Shown here piece after piece: positions 31,701 through 37,150 of a stretch of DNA of 37,150 nt. The notes under the pieces were generated by a model. That model ran no database searches. It was not told where the DNA came from and worked only from the letters and a program-made list of their open reading frames with translations. Numbering within the stretch: position 1 is the stretch's first letter; the number at the start of each line of letters is the position of its first letter. A program made the translations under genes and the position numbers. The stretch lies in IMG/VR virus record IMGVR_UViG_3300024346_006454, positions 1 through 37,150 of that record; one strand, written 5' to 3'. The stretch comes from a virus.

Positions 31701-34663
31701 AAATTGGTAACGTAATTACTATTCTAGGTAATACACTAGGTGGTGCAACTCCAGCACAAGATGCAACAGTTATTGTTACAGGCAAAGATGGTAGTGGCGG
31801 ATTAAGCACAGCAAGTATTACAGGTTCAGCAGTTGCAGGCGGTGGACTAAACTTAGTAAACGGTGTTACACTAACAGACTTTACAACAACTACAATTGAT
31901 GCGGCAACAAGTGTTAACTTTGAAGCGTTATCAACTATTGAAATTACATGGCCTTATGCACACGGAATTGTGCCAGGTGATACATTTGTTGTTGATGTTA
32001 ACTCAGATGCCGGCAGTAATAATCACAAACTAGCGGCTGGATCATTTATTGCAATTAGTGTTCCTACAAGTAAAAAGATTAGATATAACACAAGAGCTCC
32101 AGGAGCAGTACAAGAATTTGATGGCAGTTCTACAGAAGATAGAATCCAAGGTAACGTGTACTTACGTCCAGATAGTTTCTTTATTCACAGACCATATGAT
32201 GGTGGTGTACAATTAGGAACAGGCGGACCGCAACACGGTGCTCAAGCAATTAGACAGAGTAAAAAATATATTAGATATCAGTCAGGTAAAGGTATTATGT
32301 ATACAACTGGTGCGTTATTTGCACCAAGTTATGACGTAAGAACCGTTACAGCAGATGGTACAGGTATTGGAGCAATCCTTACTATTGTAACAGATGATAA
32401 CGATCACGGCGCACAAGTTGGCGGTAAGGTTAGACTTATTGGTGTTGAATCAGCAGGTTATAATGGTGAATATACTGTTACACAAATTATTGATGAAAGA
32501 ACATTAAAATGTTTATCAACACGTAGACTAGCTACAACAAATGCTGTACTAGGTTTTGCGGCACAGTTGACAGTTGTTGGTTGGCATGGAGCAACAGTAC
32601 GCTCAGGTATCTTTGATGATCAAAACGGAATTTATTGGGAGTTTGATGGCTCTAACATTAGTGTTGCACAACGTACAAGTACAAAGCAGATTGCAGGTAC
32701 CGCACAAGTTACAGTTGACTCAAACTTAATGATAGGTAATAACACAAGATTTAGAGATCAGTTAAAAGCTGGTGATAGAATTGTTATTAAAGGAATGACA
32801 CATGTTGTTGCAAACGTTGATTCACAAACACAAATAACAGTAACACCAGACTACAGAGGTGTTAACAATGTTGCATCATGTAAAGTAAATTTAATTACAG
32901 ATAAGAAAGTTTTACAAGAAGAATTTAACTTAGATAGAATGGACGGCACTGGCAAGAGTGGATACAATATGGATGTTAGATACATGCAGATGATTGGTAT
33001 TCAATACAGTTGGTATGGTGCTGGTTTTATTGACTGGATGGCACGTGGTGCTGATGGTAACTTTGTATTCTGTCACAGAATGCGTAACTCAAACGTAAAC
33101 ACAGAAGCGTTTATGCGTTCAGGTAACTTACCTGTGCGTTATGAAGTTACAAACGAAGGCGCAAATAGTCAACTTGTTGGAGACATTGATGCTACACAAA
33201 CATTTATACCAGTTGTAGAATCTAAGTTCTTCCCAGATAACGGAACAGTATATATTGATAACGAAATTATTAGTTACACAACTATTGATCATACACTAAA
33301 AAGATTAACAAACTGTACAAGAGGAACTACACTACAAAACTTCCAAGCTGGTGCAACTAGACAATACACTGCAGGTCCAGCAAGTGGACACGCAGAGCGT
33401 ACTGGTGTTATTTTAATTAGTAACAGTATTACACCACTTATATCACACTGGGGTTCAGCGTTTATTACAGACGGTGGCTTTGATGATGATAGAGGTTACA
33501 TCTTCTCATACACAGAAACAGGTCTAAGCATTAGTACAACAAGACAAACAGCGTTTTTATTAAGACTAGCACCAAGTGTTAGTAATGCTATTGTTGGTGA
33601 CTTAGGCGATAGAGAACTATTAAACAGAGCTCAGTTGCTTATGCAGGGTTTAGAGATTACATCAGATGGACTTGATCCTACAGACAGTAATAATCCAATT
33701 TTTGGCGGTATTGTTGTTGAAGGTATTTTGAACCCACAGAACTATCCACTTAACCCAGGAGACATTGGTTGGACTGGATTATCAGGACTAGCACAAGGTG
33801 GACAGCCAAGTTTTGCACAGGTGGCATCAGGTGGTTCTGTTAACTGGAACAGTGGTGATACAGCGACATATAGTACAGCGGCAGTTATGGCTCAAGTTAC
33901 AACAACAGCACAATTAATGCCATGGTGGTCATTTAGAACAAACAGAAGTTACGCATATTTTGATGCAACCAGTTGGGAAGATTCTAACTTATCAGTTGGT
34001 GACCAGGTTAACGCAGATGGCGGAGGAAATGAATACTTTCCACAAGGTACTACAATTCAACAGATTGTTGACCAAAGTATTTACGGAAGATATCTAGTTT
34101 ACTTCTCAGGTAATTCAAATTCAAACTCAAGTAACGGTGCTACGCAAACATTCCAAAAAGGCGGCAATGAATCTAATTCAAACTTTGCATTCTTCCTTAA
34201 AACTGTTTGGGACTCAGCAGGTGCAAGATCAGGTACTGAAATTGGTGATTCAAGCGGCAATCCAACTAACCAAAGTGATATTAGTATGCCATCATCAAGT
34301 TATGTGTCAAATATTGAAGGACCATTACTATTTGGTAACCAAGGTTCAGGTGGTATTGAATTTTATAGAGTTAGCTTTAACAACAGTTACAACGGTACAC
34401 TTAGCCCAGGCGACTTGTACAACTTTAAATTCCAACAACCTCCATACGCACAGCCAGGAGAAACAGTGTTCTCATTCATTGCTCAACCTGGAGAAAGATC
34501 TACATTGGATCTAGGACAATTGAAAGAACTTACAAATACTACACTAGGTGGTAGAGGTACTTTCCCAAATGGTCCAGACGTGCTTGCACTGAATGTTTAT
34601 AAAACATCAGGAGCAACAGTAGATGCGAATATTATTATTAAATGGGGTGAAGCTCAGGCTTAA
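28724..34663 (+). CDS. Giant virion structural protein with internal repeats (1979 aa)
   Basis: Largest gene of the window. Residues ~1-130 are helical (TTNKDFIKKEVAAWILQQV; YDSARCERDTGFNIDAWAHDL). Beta-rich domains follow to ~585. Residues ~586-1040 hold five repeats of ~80-95 residues (see the repeat entry). A third region near 1380-1480 contains FNLDRMDGTGKSGYN, IGIQYSWYGAGFIDWM and HRMRNSNVNTEAFMRSGNLP, which I associate with large structural proteins of T4-like marine myoviruses. Residues ~1480-1540 have a VYIDNEIISYTTID...RGTTLQNF fold often seen in such proteins. It could be a baseplate wedge, long fibre or whisker component. It meets the minus-strand cupin gene with 5 bp between stops. 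Confidence 0.85.
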   Translation: MAKKKIYNYKFYPGLGLNDNSYPNAWALLTTNKDFIKKEVAAWILQQVNDNATGFVGYTYDSARCERDTGFNIDAWAHDLRYTGNEETTRISHTYWEQDVAQVDGDRVAEIRAKEFTRDLIVNHVFNNSPQSTPYQGNVAQVTNGVNGEGAAGTRIQTLSGIVISVLTTGTSALPTFERKGLGHVRFQGNYDASDLLIVTNTTKTEVIYNFTDVLKGGKVTRIDDVTPRDSSGYVPKYDSTSSNENADADFPKYLQVTDAVTILDLTHNTEGQSETDELQIFIDSPEQITRPYDFGSDAIERMRIAPPLSMLDADFEYGLQPTKWSAIGMMRGYPSVYELPGTDTQVLSVVTDASSGTAGIGASKITVTTVGAHGFEPGTPITIKALEDSVGGAARSEGSFIIDDVPTTTTFVYYAKAKVGTTSGEVLSTTYTQLRKGAFYTGASVGQPLFTVLSNGTNGTMTLSLAAQQSENRLAFTGDVPEVGAPIANVAFPTGTQVTAIASTPDGNALPLNLVNDVNIGNTDIEVSSTTGIVVGLAADNGSGDAIFVNNIAGTTLSMSGSFTSAITRNTETYTGVTGTITAPTGTNAQFTISRTGTAYAVDTISQAGSGYKAGDRLLVTGDNLGGNTPAHDATILVTTVSGTGAVTAATVSGTALSGTIAYTGPTAVLTQDGGTIGSTQFDINYSSGSYTTVDANSPNDSSGYALGDRLRITGSSVLGGTGQDGNQNASGNDFVARVTSVGAGGSITALVPDNGGWSIGTPPSQTRSYSFGGSDLAFTGGTGSGIQFAINVNSGAYSYQSFGQDGTGYTTADTLVCSGALMGGSSPANDVYLRVVSVNGVGAITDVRVEGSDESTVPTAADAGVFESKTLVNLTGSGATFDISNDGSNYSVTVTANGTNYHTGQTYVIAGNLIGGSTPANDATITIDSVGGTDGAIATASVAGSAPALPTVFTGQAGANQAHAGTSGTFNITRTSGTYSLAINASGSGYEIGNVITILGNTLGGATPAQDATVIVTGKDGSGGLSTASITGSAVAGGGLNLVNGVTLTDFTTTTIDAATSVNFEALSTIEITWPYAHGIVPGDTFVVDVNSDAGSNNHKLAAGSFIAISVPTSKKIRYNTRAPGAVQEFDGSSTEDRIQGNVYLRPDSFFIHRPYDGGVQLGTGGPQHGAQAIRQSKKYIRYQSGKGIMYTTGALFAPSYDVRTVTADGTGIGAILTIVTDDNDHGAQVGGKVRLIGVESAGYNGEYTVTQIIDERTLKCLSTRRLATTNAVLGFAAQLTVVGWHGATVRSGIFDDQNGIYWEFDGSNISVAQRTSTKQIAGTAQVTVDSNLMIGNNTRFRDQLKAGDRIVIKGMTHVVANVDSQTQITVTPDYRGVNNVASCKVNLITDKKVLQEEFNLDRMDGTGKSGYNMDVRYMQMIGIQYSWYGAGFIDWMARGADGNFVFCHRMRNSNVNTEAFMRSGNLPVRYEVTNEGANSQLVGDIDATQTFIPVVESKFFPDNGTVYIDNEIISYTTIDHTLKRLTNCTRGTTLQNFQAGATRQYTAGPASGHAERTGVILISNSITPLISHWGSAFITDGGFDDDRGYIFSYTETGLSISTTRQTAFLLRLAPSVSNAIVGDLGDRELLNRAQLLMQGLEITSDGLDPTDSNNPIFGGIVVEGILNPQNYPLNPGDIGWTGLSGLAQGGQPSFAQVASGGSVNWNSGDTATYSTAAVMAQVTTTAQLMPWWSFRTNRSYAYFDATSWEDSNLSVGDQVNADGGGNEYFPQGTTIQQIVDQSIYGRYLVYFSGNSNSNSSNGATQTFQKGGNESNSNFAFFLKTVWDSAGARSGTEIGDSSGNPTNQSDISMPSSSYVSNIEGPLLFGNQGSGGIEFYRVSFNNSYNGTLSPGDLYNFKFQQPPYAQPGETVFSFIAQPGERSTLDLGQLKELTNTTLGGRGTFPNGPDVLALNVYKTSGATVDANIIIKWGEAQA
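30480..31845 (+). repeat. Five tandem protein repeats inside the 1979-residue giant
   Basis: Units begin near 30481, 30750, 31070, 31350 and 31620. Each follows G(S/T)..F.I....G.Y......G(S/T)GY..GD.L.I.G..(L/M)GG.(T/S)PA.D..(I/V).V..V.G.GAI..A.V.G.A. Unit 2 is the most divergent and carries an insertion (GTGQDGNQNASGNDF). This is consistent with repeated beta-domains lengthening a fibre. Confidence 0.75.
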
Positions 34664-34668
34664 TCTTT

Positions 34669-35106
34669 TTAAGGGGTAGTAGTTACAGAACCATCAGCAT
34701 CATCTTCGGATGGTGCTGTTTCCATTTGTGGCTTATGCTTTTGACTATCACCAGGTGCAATACGATAATTGTCTTCAACACTATCAGGTGTACTTACTTC
34801 AGTAACACTACTTCCAGGTTCCATACAAACTAGTTGATGCGGCATTAGTGGAGGATTACGCCATGTCATACCTTCTGTAAGTTCTTGTGATTTATATTCA
34901 GCAGTAGTTGTATCAATATAGTTTAATAAAAATCTTCCGTTATTAACAAACCATGTTTCATCTTTTTCTTTATGAAAGTGCATACTAAACTTAGAACCAA
35001 CTTTTTCAAATACCATAATTTTACCACAGTATAATTCATTAGTTGCCCAAATTACTTCGTAACCCCAGCCTTTATCTACTTTACCTTCTAGTCTAGTTGG
35101 TTGCAT
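34669..35106 (-). CDS. Cupin-domain protein, sugar-isomerase-like (145 aa)
   Basis: Residues ~10-120 form a cupin: KGWGYEVIWATNELYCGKI, SMHFHKEKDETWFVNNGRFLL (His43, His45, Glu50) and MTWRNPPLMPHQLVCMEPGSS (His90), giving the HxH...E...H metal set. The closest pattern I know is the C-terminal cupin of type II mannose-6-phosphate isomerases and other small phage/LPS-cluster cupins. The last ~25 residues (KPQMETAPSEDDADGSVTTTP) are acidic and look unstructured. The start overlaps the hldD end by 14 bases, with AGGAG before it. Its position behind hldE-hldD suggests a role in nucleotide-sugar chemistry, but the substrate is unknown. Confidence 0.75.
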   Translation of the reverse strand: MQPTRLEGKVDKGWGYEVIWATNELYCGKIMVFEKVGSKFSMHFHKEKDETWFVNNGRFLLNYIDTTTAEYKSQELTEGMTWRNPPLMPHQLVCMEPGSSVTEVSTPDSVEDNYRIAPGDSQKHKPQMETAPSEDDADGSVTTTP

Positions 35107-35923
35107 TAATATACTCCTCGATTGTATGCCAGTGTCTTATTGCTATAGCATTATGTAGTTTTGTATTATCTGCACAAGTGTATTCTTGATACTGACTTTT
35201 TAAATGATCTGGCATTGGAATGTATTCAATTTTTGCATCATATCTTTTAGCAATTGATTTAGCAACTTCTTCGACATTAACTGCTTTACCTGTTCCTAGA
35301 TTAAATACACCACAGGTATCAGTTTCATGCATCATTTTTTCATGTACAACAGCAACGTCATGCACACTTACAAGGTCTCTTTTAAATTTGTCGCTACCTT
35401 CAAATAGTTTAATTACTCCGTCTTGACTTGCTTGTTTTTGAAACTTACTAACTAGACTCATTTGATCGCCTTTGTGTCCTTCTCCAGGACCATATACATT
35501 GAAGTATCTAAAGTTTTGTACAAGCATACCAAAGTTTTCGTAGCCGTTTTCTTTTAAAAACTTATCAATTAGATACTTACTCCATGCATAAGGTGTTTGT
35601 GGATAAACAGGATCTGACTCTTTAAAACTAGTGTTGTTACCATAAACAGCAGAAGTACTTACAAGTTGAATATTAGTATTATAATTTTCGCAAACTTGTA
35701 ATAGACGTAATGTAAATTCATAATTATGAGCCCAGACTTTGTCTACATCTCTTTCAGTAGTATCTGATATTGCACCACAATGTATTACCCAATCGTATGC
35801 TGATACGTCTGGAACCACGTGTTCAACCCATTCAAAGCCTTCAACTTCGTGGTCTTTTGATTGTAGATAATTGGCAATATAGCTACCAACAAATCCTTTA
35901 TGTCCTGTTACTAATACTTTCAT
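35093..35923 (-). CDS. hldD: ADP-L-glycero-D-manno-heptose 6-epimerase-like (276 aa)
   Basis: NAD-binding VTGHKGFVGSYI (Gly7, Gly10, Gly13), STSAVYG (Ser91) and the catalytic Y-x-x-x-K (Tyr112, Lys116). The block FRYFNVYGPGEGHKG (138-152), then KLFEGSDKFKRDLVSVHDVA, FNLGTGKAVN and IEYIPMPDHLKSQYQ follow E. coli HldD almost motif for motif. HldD converts ADP-D-glycero-D-manno-heptose to the L,D form. At 276 residues it is shorter than E. coli HldD (310). It lies between hldE and the cupin on the minus strand and is directly preceded by a perfect sigma70-type promoter and an AGAGG site. Confidence 0.9.
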   Translation of the reverse strand: MKVLVTGHKGFVGSYIANYLQSKDHEVEGFEWVEHVVPDVSAYDWVIHCGAISDTTERDVDKVWAHNYEFTLRLLQVCENYNTNIQLVSTSAVYGNNTSFKESDPVYPQTPYAWSKYLIDKFLKENGYENFGMLVQNFRYFNVYGPGEGHKGDQMSLVSKFQKQASQDGVIKLFEGSDKFKRDLVSVHDVAVVHEKMMHETDTCGVFNLGTGKAVNVEEVAKSIAKRYDAKIEYIPMPDHLKSQYQEYTCADNTKLHNAIAIRHWHTIEEYINATN

Positions 35924-35940
35924 TTGTACCTCTTTTTACT

Positions 35941-35969
35941 ATTATACTATCTTTAATTACTATTGTCAA
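35941..35969 (-). promoter_or_regulatory. Perfect sigma70-type promoter upstream of hldD
   Basis: On the minus strand, TTGACA (35964-35969) is followed by a 17-base spacer and TATAAT (35941-35946). Both boxes match the consensus exactly at the optimal spacing. Transcription would start near 35934, about ten bases before the hldD ATG at 35923. The -35 box overlaps the last codons of hldE. Confidence 0.75.
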
Positions 35970-37101
35970 TCTTTTTAATTATGCTTGTTGTGCTATGTCC
36001 TTCAACAGTAGGGAATATAACAACATCAGCTAGATGATTTCCCACTACAGTATCAAACGTATAGTCGCCACCTTTTACTATAATATCTGGCTCTAATTTG
36101 GTCATTGCTTCCAACGGAGTATCTTGATCAAAAATAATTACATCATCTACAAAACCAAGCTCTAAGAGCAATTCCTTGCGGGTGTTCTGATCGTTAATGG
36201 GTCTTAAATCGCCTTTTAAACGCTTTACACTTGCATCGCTGTTAATGCCCACTATAAGCCTATTTCCTAGGCTGTATGCGTGTCTAAGTAGCTTTAAATG
36301 GCCAATATGCAGTATATCAAACACTCCATTAGTCCATACAACTACGTCTTCTAAGTCAGCTTTTTTAAGAATATATGTACCAGCATGTTTAACACTTTCT
36401 GTTGAACCACGAACAGCAACCTTTATTGCTTTTTCACAATCATATCCTTTAGTAAGTGCATATACAAAACTTGCTAAAAAACAATCACCAGCACCTGTAA
36501 CATCTGCTACTTCTAAATTATCAACAGGTACTTCATATCTTTTACCATCAATAGTAGCAATAACTTCTTCACCAGCATTAGTAGTAATAATATTACCCTG
36601 CCAATTATCAAATTCTAACGATTCGAATTCACTGTAGTTAGGTTTTACTAACCAAGCACCTTCGTAGAACCACTGGTTTTCTTTTGGATCTACAATTATC
36701 TTACAATTAAATGTATTAATATGTTTAATAATTTCTCTTGCTTCATCTAATACACCTTTGTTGTAGTCACTTAGTAAAACATAGTCGTATTGAGAAAAAT
36801 TAGTTTCTTGTACTTGTTTTAAAACTTCCGTTCCGTTTGCTTGTGCATCATCATCAATACGTGTGACATAATGTCCGTCACAAATTATTCTAGTTTTAAC
36901 ACTAACTTGACCTTGTGTTTCAAACAGATCAACATCAACACCTAAACTTTTTAAGTTTTCGTATACAAGTCCTGCACCGCCTCTTGTTTCTTTTTCTTCA
37001 ATATAAGTTATTACAGGAACAGGTGCTTCTGGGCTGATACGTGTAGATGTACCGTAAATATATTTGTCGATAATTACATCGCCGAGTACTAAAACTTTCA
37101 T
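35953..37101 (-). CDS. hldE: HldE-like bifunctional heptose-7-phosphate kinase / heptose-1-phosphate adenylyltransferase (382 aa)
   Basis: Kinase part (~1-250): VLGDVIIDKYIYG, RISPEAPVPV, GGAG, DYNKGVL, IVDPK and DVTGAGDCF (200-208), the PfkB/RfaE signature with catalytic Asp206. Transferase part (~253-382): VVWTNGVFDILHIGH (HIGH at 265-268), GINSDASVKRLKG, RPIN, IVKGGDY and STTSIIKKI. HldE phosphorylates D-glycero-D-manno-heptose-7-phosphate at C1 and, after GmhB acts, adenylylates heptose-1-phosphate. At 382 residues it is clearly shorter than E. coli HldE (477), with losses in the kinase lid region (after LFETQGQ) and between TTNAG and VPVDN. The active-site motifs remain. First visible gene of the minus-strand operon; AAGGAC precedes the ATG. 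Confidence 0.9.
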   Translation of the reverse strand: MKVLVLGDVIIDKYIYGTSTRISPEAPVPVITYIEEKETRGGAGLVYENLKSLGVDVDLFETQGQVSVKTRIICDGHYVTRIDDDAQANGTEVLKQVQETNFSQYDYVLLSDYNKGVLDEAREIIKHINTFNCKIIVDPKENQWFYEGAWLVKPNYSEFESLEFDNWQGNIITTNAGEEVIATIDGKRYEVPVDNLEVADVTGAGDCFLASFVYALTKGYDCEKAIKVAVRGSTESVKHAGTYILKKADLEDVVVWTNGVFDILHIGHLKLLRHAYSLGNRLIVGINSDASVKRLKGDLRPINDQNTRKELLLELGFVDDVIIFDQDTPLEAMTKLEPDIIVKGGDYTFDTVVGNHLADVVIFPTVEGHSTTSIIKKIDNSN

Positions 37102-37150
37102 TACATGTCCTTTATGTATTGTGTATTGTCTGGTAAATTTTGAATACGTT
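37102..37150. other. Short right-edge non-coding stretch
   Basis: Forty-nine bases upstream of hldE up to the window edge. On the minus strand they hold the hldE ribosome site (AAGGAC) and no convincing promoter. The operon may continue upstream outside the window. Confidence 0.4.

Noticed and set aside
34645-34670. Hairpin AAGC-TCAG-GCTT followed by a T-run near the end of the giant gene
   Set aside because: The stem is only four base pairs with a short gap before the T-run, too weak to call a terminator.
1-37150. tRNA genes, CRISPR arrays, insertion sequences or integrase sites
   Set aside because: None was recognised by eye. Repeats present are protein-level repeats inside structural genes. 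A dedicated tRNA search was not possible.

Overview
The window is AT-rich, densely packed phage DNA. It looks like part of the tail-fibre/virion region of a T4-like marine myovirus (cyanophage or pelagiphage type). The evidence is: very large beta-rich structural proteins of 1600-2000 residues; the repeated FYTSTDQDGNxRVG module; an N-terminus of the INLGTAANDGTGDNLR type known from T4-like cyanophages; and T4-type late promoter octamers (NATAAATA) in front of several gene groups. No tRNA, CRISPR, integrase, transposase or photosynthesis gene was seen, so the host cannot be named from this window.

Layout. (1) 3-17011, plus strand: virion genes. There is the 3' end of a fibre protein, two small proteins, two paralogous giant fibres (1862 and 1613 residues) that each begin with eight CBM5/12-like repeats, two small structural proteins, three tandem Cys/Gly-rich adhesin-like paralogs, and a protein with a tail-assembly-chaperone-like C-terminus. 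A clear rho-independent terminator follows. (2) 17128-26099, plus strand: a tightly spaced ten-gene enzyme operon behind a late-type octamer. It encodes a GT9 (heptosyltransferase-like) protein, two paralogous 2OG-oxygenase-like proteins, a NodU/CmcH carbamoyltransferase, a third 2OG-oxygenase-like protein, a DUF6445-like protein, a prolyl-4-hydroxylase-like enzyme, a flavin-dependent tryptophan-halogenase-family enzyme, an SGNH-hydrolase-like protein and a GmhB-like HAD phosphatase. (3) 26154-34663, plus strand: more virion genes behind another late octamer, including one with a C-terminal cupredoxin domain that keeps a full type-1 copper ligand set, and a 1979-residue giant with five internal repeats. 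(4) 34669-37101, minus strand: hldE, hldD and a cupin, meeting the structural genes head-on with 5 bp between stops. hldD is preceded by a perfect sigma70-type promoter.

Working model (inference). The phage carries most of the ADP-heptose route (HldE, GmhB, HldD), a GT9 transferase, and a set of tailoring enzymes (hydroxylation, halogenation, carbamoylation, acyl-ester chemistry) between its fibre/adhesin genes. This suggests chemical decoration of virion fibres or of host surface glycans. The early-type promoter on hldD and late-type octamers elsewhere suggest the sugar genes can be expressed before the structural genes. GmhA, the first enzyme of the heptose route, is not in the window and could lie just beyond the right end.
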